Made by a program: the position numbers and the translations under genes. From the NCBI GenBank assembly GCA_902767285.1, contig CACXHC010000152.1, positions 1 through 14,632 on the forward strand: DNA of 14,632 nucleotides, given 5' to 3'. The notes beneath the pieces were generated by a model. It saw only the letters and a list, made by a program, of their open reading frames with translations. It did not search any database and had not been told where the DNA came from. Origin of the DNA: an uncultured Ruminococcus sp. (GTDB taxonomy: Bacteria; Bacillota; Clostridia; Oscillospirales; Acutalibacteraceae). Each line of letters begins with the position of its first letter. Position 1 is the first letter of the stretch. Positions 6,539 through 14,562 of this stretch are shown here, one piece after another.

Positions 6539-6575
6539 TATCCTTCCTTTTTCTCAAAAAAAGGAAGGATATTTT
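6539..6575 (+). terminator. Intrinsic terminator of the obgE-mrnC unit
   Basis: TATCCTTCCTTTTT (6539-6552) pairs perfectly with AAAAAGGAAGGATA (6558-6571), a 14-bp stem with a short loop, followed by TTTT and an AT-rich stretch. It lies 13 nt after the stop of the 160-aa gene and separates the ribosome-assembly unit from the pilin unit. Confidence 0.88.
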
Positions 6576-6695
6576 ATATAATTTGTATATAGCGTGGAAT
6601 TTATAGGCAAATGTGTTGGATATGTGAAAAGATTTCTTATACAAAATAACTAAAATATTAATAGAAATTTCTTCAGACTTAAAAAATAAAAACTA

Positions 6696-6724
6696 TTGGC
6701 AATTTAAAGGATTTGTTATATAAT
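6696..6724 (+). promoter_or_regulatory. Sigma-A promoter of the pilin operon
   Basis: TTGGCA at 6696-6701, a 17-nt spacer and a perfect TATAAT at 6719-6724. Transcription should begin near 6731, giving a leader of about 97 nt before ATG 6828. The region 6576-6695 upstream is AT-rich and shows no other gene or obvious operator. Confidence 0.87.
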
Positions 6725-6730
6725 TTAAAT

Positions 6731-6827
6731 GTGTACAACTATCTGCAAGTGGGGGATAGTCTGCTTTCCTACGAGCAGAAAGGGTAATTTAATCATATTT
6801 TCATATTTTTTAGAAAGGGTGTTAGCT
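6731..6827 (+). ncRNA. Structured leader with two hairpins and a possible kissing loop
   Basis: Two hairpins sit back to back right after the predicted start of transcription. P1 is ACTATC (6738-6743)/GATAGT (6755-6760). P2 is CTGCT (6761-6765)/AGCAG (6774-6778). The P1 loop GTGGGG (6749-6754) can pair with the P2 loop TTCCTAC (6767-6772 used) over 6 bp, two of them G-U. A competing stem CTTTC (6764-6768)/GAAAG (6778-6782) would disrupt P2. The motif AGAAAGGGT occurs twice, at 6777-6785 and at 6812-6820; the second is the ribosome binding site. I could not match it to a known riboswitch class. Regulation is inference; the pairings are read from the sequence. Confidence 0.5.
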
Positions 6828-9800
6828 ATGAGAGCTTTCAACAGTTTCTTCAGGCAGAAGAACTCAAAAAGAGGCTTGTCATTATCAACGGTGCTGGTAG
6901 TTTGTATAGTGCTGTCACTGTTGGTAGCTATGCTTGTATCGATGGCGTCGCTCAACTTCAACACAACGCAAGTTGCAGTTAGTCAAAGAGAAGCGTACAT
7001 ACAAGCCAAAAGTGCGATTTCTTTTGCCGAGTCGTTCTACTCCAAAAACGGCGACTACATTCCCGGTGCGGGAAATACGGGCGAAGGTCTTGTTGTGTTC
7101 AAAACCAACAACATCGCAGACGGTGCGGCATTTTATGAAACAAAATCAGGTACGAATGTATTGATAGATGACGCTACCGTGCAGAGCTACAAAGATGCCT
7201 GCCCCGATACTTATATTGAGGTTTCAAATTCCAGATCCTCAGCAGGCGAATCAGTCCTCACACTTAACGCAGTATCAAAATATGGCGGACATCAGGCTTA
7301 TACTCTTGCTAAAGAGTATACAATAGGCGGTCACTCAACCATAAAAGATAATGCGTTTACAGGTGCTATCAACTATGTAGCATCGGGCAGAACACGTTAT
7401 GTTCGTTTCCATGTTCGTGCAACAACGGCTTTGGGTGCTGCTCCGTACTTCTATATGTGGTACAACCAAATCAGCCCTCCCGAGTTTAACTCTAAGGGCG
7501 AGCGTAACGCAAGCTATAATGCTTATGCAAGATCCAGTATTGTAAATAAACTTTCGTTCAACCACGCTTACAGCAAAGTACAGAATGGTTCTTGGGGTTC
7601 GGACGGCCCTGAGGGTGCTTGTGCGATGAGCTATGAAGGCGGCGGTTGGTACGTTACTCAAAAAACATTCAACCTTAACAGAAACCTTAACTTTGTAAAT
7701 GGTATCATAACAAAGACAGGTTCGGCAAGATGGAAGGGCAACGACCAGCAATCTTGGGAGTTCTTCGGTATTCCGATTCCGAAAGATGACGAACTTGGTG
7801 AGAGTGAAGGTGTTGATATTTATTTCGAAATCAACCAAAACAAGCTTCGTGATATGCAGGAAGTAGACGGTAAAGACGAGTTTTCCAAAAAATACCAGTC
7901 TTTTGGCGGTTCCGGTATAGATCAGCTCAACAGTTTTGTTAAATACTGTGGTGAGTGGTATACAGTTTATACAAAAACTGATACAGCGATAGTTCATTAC
8001 AGACAAAAAGGCAAAACAGATGAAACCGATGGCCCCGGCGGATTTACTTATGAAGGATACGGCTGGTGGAGAACCACTTCGCATAATTTTGACGATTCCT
8101 TCTTGGGTTATCGTTTTGGCAACGGTACAGTTATAAGTCAGAACCAGTTTGGTAAAGAGCAGATTCGTGAGTTGTTTATATGTCAAGACGGTGAAGATAC
8201 AGCAGCGTTTATATATGAAGAAGAAGCTAACGAATGGTTTGTAAAACACGGTGACCTCAGTGCGGGTGACTACATTGAAGTTAACGTTAGAGCATCGGGT
8301 CAGCCCGTTGATGCGGAAGTTGCTACTTACATAGAGTATAAAGCAGACCTCTATGAGCAGACAGAGCCGGTTCCGGTAGCTCCTGAAATTGATTATTCCG
8401 GTTTATCCGAGGAAGATACCGAACTTGATGTTACTACACTTGAGGGCGAAGCTGACGATAATCTTGAATTTGAAGAAGTCAGCGATCCCGAAATGGGCGA
8501 CTACTTCCTCGTAGGCAGCATGAACGGATGGCAGGACGGTGTACGTTGGAACGACTTGTCAGACCAGCTTGAAAAACAAGGTGATGGATTTATATACACT
8601 GTTGAGTGCAATGTTACTCCCGCTCAGCCAATAGAATTCTGGATAGTTCAGCGTCCTTCTGAATTCTATTTGAGCAAAAACAGAAGAAACAGATACACCG
8701 ACAGAAATCCCAATCTCACATACTGCAACGCTGTTCGTGGATATACAAAACACAATGCACTTATAGAGTATACAAACTACTGGGGCAACGGTGCGGATCC
8801 CGAAAACGATTACAAATACTCGTTTATTCCCACATCAGACGCTATAAAGATTACTTTTGACGCTTCTTCAAACGAGGTTATCGATGTTGAGAACATCGGT
8901 GTAAACGTAAGCGAACTTAAAATCTACTCCATAGTAGGTTGGATGAACGACTGGGGTAAAAAACAAGGCGATGAAACAAGTGATGTAGGTTTGTATTCAC
9001 TTACAAACGAAATGTCACTTTATTCTAATGTTGATGGTATTCTTTCTTATACCGAAGGTGCGTTGATAGTTCGTACGGGCGAAGAATACAGATTCAAAAT
9101 TGCCGAGAGAGATACTTTCGAAACATCTGCTGAAATCAAGTGGGATCAGGTTTACGGTAAAGACGGCATTTGTACCGGTGCAGTTGGTGACGAGGACGCC
9201 GAAGAAAATGCTATTTTGATCAAACCTGTGAGTCCTGACGGCGAAGTTCACCGATACATAGTATCTATAATGTACGACCCGCAAACAAAACTCACGACTT
9301 ACGATTTGACCGAGCTTAATGATGAAGAAAACTTCTATCTTGTAGGCGAGTTCAACGGTTGGTCATCGGAGGACGCAAGCGAGTTCGAGTTCAAAGACGC
9401 TACTCTTTACAAACTCGAAGAAACAGGTGCCGACAAGAACGACATCATGTACAGCTATCGTCTTAACAGTCTGCAAGAGGAAGGCACATACGAAATCAAA
9501 GTTATCAGCACATTTGCTGAGAAATCTGACGGTAAAGTTAACTATGAGTATAGCTGGGGCGAGAAAATCAGCAATGATGAGAGCGATCCAAAGTACCTTG
9601 TAACTCAAGGCGAAACAGCGGCTTCTAAAACCTATGACCTCGTAGGCAGAGGATACGTTATAATAAACTTTACTTATCATAAGAACGATCCTTCAAAATC
9701 AGAGATAACTTTCACAACTATTCCCGACAGCGAAATTGAAAGAGTAAACCCTGTTTATGTTGGATTCCACAACGACAAACTCACTAATGTAAACGACCAT

Positions 9801-12800
9801 TCCAAAGATTCAAAATTTGAAACTCCGTGGGAGCAGGTTTACGTTACTTACTACACAGAAACAACAGGATTCAACTGTTTCTCTGCAAAGAAAGACCCGT
9901 TAAGTGAAAACTGGTGGGCAAAGGTTCCTTCGGACGCTGAGTATGCTTACTTCAGCAACAAAAAGACAAACGTTTACAGACAACTCCATTCAGAAGATTT
10001 CCAGTATACCGAAAATATCCCGGCAGCTATGTTTACAGGTGCGAAGAGTACAATCTTCTTCCCGATAAACGACAAGTTGGACGATGAAAACAGAGTATAT
10101 TGGACAGTTGGCGACTCTCAGCTTTATAACACTTATGTAAACAGAGTAACCCGCATAGTTAAAGAGGGTGCAGACGCAGAGCGTATGGCTTACTATGGTT
10201 CGACACAGTGCAACTATTATGACGCACCTATCGTAAACGTACTTAATATGCTCGTATGCGGTGACCCAAGACCTAAACAAAAATACTTCTTCTCATCTGC
10301 ACCGTATGAAGAATACAGCGGTTTCAACTTTAGCAGTGCTCCTACGGTATCGTATCAGGGCGAGACATATTATTATCGTCCGCAGAGCTTCAACACAGGT
10401 TCTTCCGTTCTTATTGTACAAAACGCTTATGCAACAGACGGCAGAGGCAGATTGGTAGCACCCAGCGGCGGTAACAAAAACGGCGGTACATTTACAGGAT
10501 ATATGTATGAAACCGATATGTCACTCCAGCCCGGAAACGTTACTTATGACAGAGGTTACTTATCAGACAGAACATCAGGCGGATATTATCAGGCTGCAAA
10601 CTCCGGTGACTTCCTCATGGACGACCGTGCAGGCGGTATGTTTGTATCTGACGAAACATACAGAAACGGCGACCCGTCATTGTTCAACTACGGCGGATAT
10701 ACTCCTTCATGGTACACATTCAGAATACCCGTAACATCAGAAGTTACACTGAGAAAAATCACAGGTGTAACGGGTGCGGCTGACGTAATTCTCTCTAACG
10801 ACAAAGCATTTGAAGTTGTTAAGCAGAGTCAGAACGTTAATCGTCCTATTTACATTTACAAAAACGCAGCAGATGAGCTTCAATCGTTCACATACAACAT
10901 CAATCAGGGTGTTGTAGACTCCAACCCGAAGCTTGACGGAAGAGGCGAGCCGACAGGTTCTTCAACAGTATCGGTATACTTTGACAATGACGAAGGCTGG
11001 TCAAATGTTGCGATTCGTGCATACAGCCCGATAAAAGAGAGTCATTACGAAATTATTCACGATGACCCGACAACAGACGACAACAACTATTACAGCTTCA
11101 CATTTGATGAAGGTCAATATTGCTTCTTCCAGTTCTTTGATTCGAGCGATGCAAGTGAGGCAGGATTTGAGGCAGCAACACACAAGAGTTCCGTACTCTA
11201 CTTCACAGGTGATGAAACAGACAGACAAACGTACACACTTTGCCACGGTTCGGCAACAGGATTTGACGCTTACATGCACCCGAGAATAGCGGTAATGAGA
11301 GCATATCTTGACCTTGACTCCGTTGTACAGATGACAACAGACACTGCATACTACAAGTACAGCAAAACACAGGGTGTTTACCATTGCTATGGTGAAGTAA
11401 AGATGAGCGGTCTCGCAGCTAACAGAAACTCTTTGCAGAACGCTTTCAACAACGGTAATGCAGGCAGCGGTAAATGGACGGCAATAGGTATTGATAACGT
11501 AGGCGATGGACTTCTCGAAGCAGCCACAGAATTTATGAATACAGTAAGCCAAGCAAGAATTTATGTATCTGACGATGTTTCGAATGCAAATTCGGATTCA
11601 TGGGCAGGAACAGACCCCGATCAGTGCATGGTATTTATGGAGGGCGAACAGCTTCAGAACAGTGCGTTCAACTATACTCCGAGATGGAAAACAAAACTTA
11701 AGAACGTCTATAAGAAAATCATGCTCAGCAGTTACCAGACAACAGACGAAGATAACCATGTAACAGGTTCTGTAAGCAGCAACCCATATTGTATTTGGAC
11801 TAACACCAGACTTCAGAATGCTGCACAGCTTCGTCAGTACACAGCGGATCTTAAACTCTGGCTTGACAACCCGCAGATGACAATTAAACCCGAAGCAGTA
11901 AGAATCATAGTAGACGACACAGGTAAGGGCGAAAACATAAGTGCAAACAGCTGGGGTGTAGAGGCAGTTAACCTTTATGTAAAGAAACCCGGTACAAGCG
12001 AATGGCTCAGTTATGACCTTTCCGATAAGTGTACAACAACTCAAAAGAACTTCTACGCATTTGTATTCATGTTCCCCGAATATATTTCCGAAACATCAGG
12101 CGGAACAACAGTACAAACTCGTAACGAATACTGGGGCAGTGAATTTGCGATTGCACCTTCTCAGCCTGATACGAATGGTATGGTTGCGGGAGTTCAGGTT
12201 CCGACCTGTACGGTACTTCCCGGCAAGCAGTACAGATTCAACACAGTTTACTACGGTGTTGACGACAGCAAGTGCTTTGGCGAGGATACATCTACCGAAA
12301 CCAAGATTTACACCGGTACAGACATTACACAAGGTGACAACAGCCCGACAGACGGTCTTAACGAAATGACAGGTACAGCTGTTGGCAGAAAATTCATCAT
12401 CAACTTCAAATATGATACAAAAGTTCACGGTGGCGGACAGTCTTATACAATCTTTGCAGGAGCGTATGTAATTTCCGAATCGACATATCCCGGATTCTAT
12501 TCAGATTTCGGCGGTACAACAAGAGAAGATGCTACACTCAGCGGTATAAACCTGTTTACAGCTTCGGCAAAAACATTCTTCAAAAATCCTGCTACTTACG
12601 GAATGATTTCTGCGAAGGGATACCAAGCATGGAACACCAACATCAACAACAGCAACAAAGATGTTGACATAATGACCTCTTCCATCTCCAAAACGAGTAC
12701 GGCATCGGCACCCGGACAGACGGTTAACTTCCGTTATAACGGCAACAAGGGCAACGACACTCTTGCCATAAACGGAAAGAGCATCTCTCTTACAGGTAAA

Positions 12801-13094
12801 ACCGTTTCGATAGCTGTTAACAAGCTCGACTTTACCGGAGCAGGAAGCAACGACTTTACAGTTGACGCAAAGACAATAATATTCCACACAGACACAACAG
12901 TAATTCGTCCTGACGGAAAAGAGGCAATCATCATGAACGGCACATACATGTTCAATGAAGAAGGTGCTTCAGGCAAAACAACAAGAGTAAGTCTTAAATC
13001 TACAAACGACCAAGAGGACGACTGGAGAAACAACTATGTTCTTGTAAGCGATGTAGGTACACAATTGGAGGGAGGTAAGTTCGTTGTGCAATAA
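6828..13094 (+). CDS. Giant pilin-like protein with putative glycan-binding modules
   Basis: This is a 2088-aa protein. The N-terminus reads KNSKRG/LSLSTVLVVCIVLSLLVAML: a basic leader, cleavage expected after Gly16, then a ~24-residue hydrophobic helix. That is a type III (prepilin) signal, but position +5 is Thr, not Glu, as in GspK/PilX-type tip pseudopilins. The ectodomain looks modular. Two domains at about 185-360 and 370-510 carry GGGWYV and GYGWWR. An acidic linker spans 515-557. Three domains have 'VGxxNxW' strands, at 558-568 (YFLVGSMNGW), 699-708 (SIVGWMNDW) and 836-845 (FYLVGEFNGW). Another has WEQVYVTYY near 998 and one has VYFDNDEGWSNV near 1383. These resemble SusE/F- or CBM26-like starch-binding sandwiches; that assignment is inference. 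The C-terminal ~200 residues are repetitive beta strands. ATG 6828 has AAAGGG 8 nt upstream; the in-frame ATG at 6729 precedes the predicted transcription start. It overlaps the next gene by 11 nt. Confidence 0.85.
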   Translation: MRAFNSFFRQKNSKRGLSLSTVLVVCIVLSLLVAMLVSMASLNFNTTQVAVSQREAYIQAKSAISFAESFYSKNGDYIPGAGNTGEGLVVFKTNNIADGAAFYETKSGTNVLIDDATVQSYKDACPDTYIEVSNSRSSAGESVLTLNAVSKYGGHQAYTLAKEYTIGGHSTIKDNAFTGAINYVASGRTRYVRFHVRATTALGAAPYFYMWYNQISPPEFNSKGERNASYNAYARSSIVNKLSFNHAYSKVQNGSWGSDGPEGACAMSYEGGGWYVTQKTFNLNRNLNFVNGIITKTGSARWKGNDQQSWEFFGIPIPKDDELGESEGVDIYFEINQNKLRDMQEVDGKDEFSKKYQSFGGSGIDQLNSFVKYCGEWYTVYTKTDTAIVHYRQKGKTDETDGPGGFTYEGYGWWRTTSHNFDDSFLGYRFGNGTVISQNQFGKEQIRELFICQDGEDTAAFIYEEEANEWFVKHGDLSAGDYIEVNVRASGQPVDAEVATYIEYKADLYEQTEPVPVAPEIDYSGLSEEDTELDVTTLEGEADDNLEFEEVSDPEMGDYFLVGSMNGWQDGVRWNDLSDQLEKQGDGFIYTVECNVTPAQPIEFWIVQRPSEFYLSKNRRNRYTDRNPNLTYCNAVRGYTKHNALIEYTNYWGNGADPENDYKYSFIPTSDAIKITFDASSNEVIDVENIGVNVSELKIYSIVGWMNDWGKKQGDETSDVGLYSLTNEMSLYSNVDGILSYTEGALIVRTGEEYRFKIAERDTFETSAEIKWDQVYGKDGICTGAVGDEDAEENAILIKPVSPDGEVHRYIVSIMYDPQTKLTTYDLTELNDEENFYLVGEFNGWSSEDASEFEFKDATLYKLEETGADKNDIMYSYRLNSLQEEGTYEIKVISTFAEKSDGKVNYEYSWGEKISNDESDPKYLVTQGETAASKTYDLVGRGYVIINFTYHKNDPSKSEITFTTIPDSEIERVNPVYVGFHNDKLTNVNDHSKDSKFETPWEQVYVTYYTETTGFNCFSAKKDPLSENWWAKVPSDAEYAYFSNKKTNVYRQLHSEDFQYTENIPAAMFTGAKSTIFFPINDKLDDENRVYWTVGDSQLYNTYVNRVTRIVKEGADAERMAYYGSTQCNYYDAPIVNVLNMLVCGDPRPKQKYFFSSAPYEEYSGFNFSSAPTVSYQGETYYYRPQSFNTGSSVLIVQNAYATDGRGRLVAPSGGNKNGGTFTGYMYETDMSLQPGNVTYDRGYLSDRTSGGYYQAANSGDFLMDDRAGGMFVSDETYRNGDPSLFNYGGYTPSWYTFRIPVTSEVTLRKITGVTGAADVILSNDKAFEVVKQSQNVNRPIYIYKNAADELQSFTYNINQGVVDSNPKLDGRGEPTGSSTVSVYFDNDEGWSNVAIRAYSPIKESHYEIIHDDPTTDDNNYYSFTFDEGQYCFFQFFDSSDASEAGFEAATHKSSVLYFTGDETDRQTYTLCHGSATGFDAYMHPRIAVMRAYLDLDSVVQMTTDTAYYKYSKTQGVYHCYGEVKMSGLAANRNSLQNAFNNGNAGSGKWTAIGIDNVGDGLLEAATEFMNTVSQARIYVSDDVSNANSDSWAGTDPDQCMVFMEGEQLQNSAFNYTPRWKTKLKNVYKKIMLSSYQTTDEDNHVTGSVSSNPYCIWTNTRLQNAAQLRQYTADLKLWLDNPQMTIKPEAVRIIVDDTGKGENISANSWGVEAVNLYVKKPGTSEWLSYDLSDKCTTTQKNFYAFVFMFPEYISETSGGTTVQTRNEYWGSEFAIAPSQPDTNGMVAGVQVPTCTVLPGKQYRFNTVYYGVDDSKCFGEDTSTETKIYTGTDITQGDNSPTDGLNEMTGTAVGRKFIINFKYDTKVHGGGQSYTIFAGAYVISESTYPGFYSDFGGTTREDATLSGINLFTASAKTFFKNPATYGMISAKGYQAWNTNINNSNKDVDIMTSSISKTSTASAPGQTVNFRYNGNKGNDTLAINGKSISLTGKTVSIAVNKLDFTGAGSNDFTVDAKTIIFHTDTTVIRPDGKEAIIMNGTYMFNEEGASGKTTRVSLKSTNDQEDDWRNNYVLVSDVGTQLEGGKFVVQ
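13071..13075 (+). promoter_or_regulatory. Ribosome binding site inside the giant gene, fixing a TTG start
   Basis: GGAGG at 13071-13075, within the last codons of the giant gene, sits 8 nt before TTG 13084. It implies coupled translation of the two pilin-like proteins. Confidence 0.8.
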
Positions 13095-13671
13095 AATTTT
13101 GAAACGCAAAATTCGCAGTAAAAAAGGTGCAACCTTAGTTGAAACACTATGTGCGATAATGATTTTGGCGTTTGTGTGTGCAGGCGTTCTTAGCTCGGTA
13201 GCTTACTCAAGAGAAATGATATATTCCAATAACTCAAGAGAAAAAGCATCTGACAAAGCACAGTTCATCTCAGATGAGATAATTGTAGCAGCAACAGGTG
13301 TCGATCCGGCCGCCCCCGACGGGGCGACCCTGATCGCCACCAGCATGAATTCAATAGCAAACAACGCATCAGCAAGCGACATTCAAACAGAGAGCATAGG
13401 CGTAGTTAATTTTGTATCGGATTATTTCGAGCCGACCAATTCTGATCAAACTATTCAGTATAAGTTAGAAGCGATTCCGGCGGATGTAATAGAAGAAACC
13501 GACACAGAAATAAGAAGAGGCGGTATTACAGAACACGCTACTGTTAGAAATGTTACACAAATGGGCTGGAAAATAGCGGTAAGAGTATATTACAAAGAAA
13601 TCGGCGGCGGCGACGATTACAGATATGTTGATGTAGAAGCATTCGCACCTAAAGCATCGATAGCTTATTAA
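13084..13671 (+). CDS. PilV/GspI-like minor pilin
   Basis: This is a 195-aa protein with a classical type III signal: KKG/ATLVETLCAIMILAFVCAG. Cleavage is expected after Gly15 by a prepilin peptidase, with Glu at mature position 5 (Glu20) and a ~22-residue hydrophobic helix. 'TLVETLxAIxIL' is the usual signature of PilV/GspI-type minor pilins, and the small globular domain behind it fits their length. After processing it would sit in the inner membrane before pilus incorporation. The start is TTG at 13084, set by GGAGG 8 nt upstream, and it overlaps the giant gene by 11 nt, so the two should be made together. One oddity is residues 72-86 (GVDPAAPDGATLIAT), encoded by a 45-nt GC-rich palindromic patch unlike the rest of the gene. 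No catalytic function is expected. Confidence 0.88.
   Translation: MCNKILKRKIRSKKGATLVETLCAIMILAFVCAGVLSSVAYSREMIYSNNSREKASDKAQFISDEIIVAATGVDPAAPDGATLIATSMNSIANNASASDIQTESIGVVNFVSDYFEPTNSDQTIQYKLEAIPADVIEETDTEIRRGGITEHATVRNVTQMGWKIAVRVYYKEIGGGDDYRYVDVEAFAPKASIAY
13297..13341. repeat. GC-rich imperfect palindrome inside the PilV-like gene
   Basis: 35 of 45 bases are G or C, in an otherwise AT-rich region. Outer arms GGTGTCGATC (13297-13306) and GATCGCCACC (13332-13341) match at 9 of 10 positions as inverted repeats. Inner arms CGCCCC (13311-13316) and GGGGCG (13321-13326) are perfect, with loop CGAC. Both arm pairs share nearly the same centre. The patch is exactly 15 in-frame codons (Gly72-Thr86) and uses GC-ending codons (GCC, CCC, GGG, GCG, ACC, CTG, ATC) rarely used nearby. 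Confidence 0.75.
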
Positions 13672-13704
13672 TATAAGTTCGCCATACTAAAGAAAGGTTG
13701 TGAA

Positions 13705-14370
13705 ATGATGAACCTCAAAAACATATTGAGCAAATACAAAAAACATAGCAAAAAGGGTTTCACTCTTGTAGAACTCATAGTAGTTGTCGCATTGTTATCG
13801 ATAACGGCAGGAGCAACGGTAACTGTATTCCTTATGGTGCATCAGGTCACCCGAGATGCCAGCGAGATAACCGTTAATCAGTATCAAACAACGCAGACCG
13901 AAAGATTTATCAGAAACGAATTTCAGACAGCATCGAATATTGATGTAGCGGCAGGAGCAGATTTTGCATCGGGCGGAATATTCTCGTCAGCGGTAAAAGA
14001 GGACGATGAGTACGTTATGTACGATGCAACAAGAAAAACAGTAGTATTTGTTCGTGCAGACAGCTCGAAAGTGTTCCGTTCTCTGATGACCATCGAAAAT
14101 GTAACAGACGTATCTATAACCATTCAGCCTCTTGACCTTAATGACAAAGTAGGCAAGCCGTACAAACTTTTCTATAAAATCACCACTAAACAATATGAGT
14201 ATAGCGGCGGTATAGTTCTCGGCAATACTTGTATAGGTAATGCCAAAGATAAGTCTATGTCTATGGCTTTGACCGACACAAGAACAGTAGAATGGAAAAC
14301 AGGCAGTGCGGATAACGGAACTGTTATTTACTTCCATAGAGAAGAAACAAGATCTGTTTCTACACCGTAA
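13705..14370 (+). CDS. PilW/GspJ-like minor pilin
   Basis: This is a 221-aa protein with a consensus prepilin signal: KKHSKKG/FTLVELIVVVALLSITAGATV. Cleavage is expected after Gly18, leaving N-methylatable Phe and Glu at mature position 5 (Glu23), followed by a hydrophobic helix. The following segment, with QYQTTQTERFIRNEFQTASNI near residues 53-73, resembles the amphipathic helix of PilW/GspJ-type minor pilins. The rest is beta-rich. It begins 33 nt after the PilV-like gene; GAAAGG at 13692-13697 serves either ATG 13705 or ATG 13708. With the giant protein and the PilV-like protein it forms the expected trio of a tip complex (GspK, GspI and GspJ analogues). It is the last gene visible in the operon. 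Confidence 0.88.
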   Translation: MMNLKNILSKYKKHSKKGFTLVELIVVVALLSITAGATVTVFLMVHQVTRDASEITVNQYQTTQTERFIRNEFQTASNIDVAAGADFASGGIFSSAVKEDDEYVMYDATRKTVVFVRADSSKVFRSLMTIENVTDVSITIQPLDLNDKVGKPYKLFYKITTKQYEYSGGIVLGNTCIGNAKDKSMSMALTDTRTVEWKTGSADNGTVIYFHREETRSVSTP

Positions 14371-14386
14371 TTTTGTGAAATTTTTA

Positions 14387-14405
14387 ATGCAGGCATTGCC
14401 TGCAT
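14387..14405 (+). terminator. Perfect short hairpin after the last pilin gene
   Basis: ATGCAGGC (14387-14394) and GCCTGCAT (14398-14405) form a perfect 8-bp stem with a 3-nt loop, 17 nt after the stop codon. There is no T-run after it (CCGGGGCTTTTCTTGGG follows), so intrinsic termination here is uncertain. It may protect the 3' end of the mRNA or work together with the larger hairpin at 14420-14453. Confidence 0.5.
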
Positions 14406-14413
14406 CCGGGGCT

Positions 14414-14475
14414 TTTCTTGGGAAAACCTTTTTTTGAAAAAAAAGGTTTTCCCAAACCCTTTCCAAAAAAACTTT
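14414..14475. repeat. Palindromic intergenic repeat, copy 1
   Basis: The unit is TTTCTTGGGAAAACC, T7, G, A8, GGTTTTCCC, then AAACCCTTTCC, A7, CTTT. GGGAAAACCT7 (14420-14435) and A8GGTTTTCCC (14437-14453) form a ~16-bp hairpin with almost no loop. The same unit recurs at 14563-14621 with only homopolymer-length differences, which suggests a dispersed intergenic element. It could also act as a transcription terminator for the pilin operon. Confidence 0.8.
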
Positions 14476-14562
14476 AATTGTTGCAGGCGGTGTCTGCTGA
14501 CGGTTCGCACTTTGGTTTTTATATGCGTTACCGCACACCTAATGGTGCTGTGAAAAATTGGA
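14476..14562. other. Non-coding spacer between the two repeat copies
   Basis: These 87 bases show no convincing reading frame. A small hairpin can form from CACC (14536-14539) and GGTG (14544-14547) around TAAT, and GCAG/CTGC near 14483-14497 can pair weakly. It may be part of a composite element bounded by the two repeats, or ordinary intergenic sequence. Confidence 0.4.

Noticed and set aside
6766..6778. ACGAG in the P2 hairpin as a mini-ykkC (guanidine-II) riboswitch
   Set aside because: That class needs two hairpins each ending in an ACGR loop on a short stem. Here only one ACGA occurs, placed asymmetrically at the 3' side of the loop, and the downstream gene is not a guanidine gene.
6729..6827. 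Longer start for the giant pilin-like protein at ATG 6729
   Set aside because: This ATG precedes the predicted transcription start (about 6731), lacks a ribosome binding site, and would place 33 unrelated residues before the prepilin leader.
10261..11763. Several 65-75-codon plus-strand frames inside the giant gene (10261, 10507, 11062, 11563)
   Set aside because: They are +1/+2 shadows of the continuous giant frame, rich in Thr, Ser and Arg, without ribosome binding sites.
13297..13341. GC-rich hairpin as part of a diversity-generating retroelement
   Set aside because: No reverse transcriptase, no template repeat and no adenine-biased variable region are visible in the window, and the patch is near the middle of the gene, not after a C-terminal variable region.
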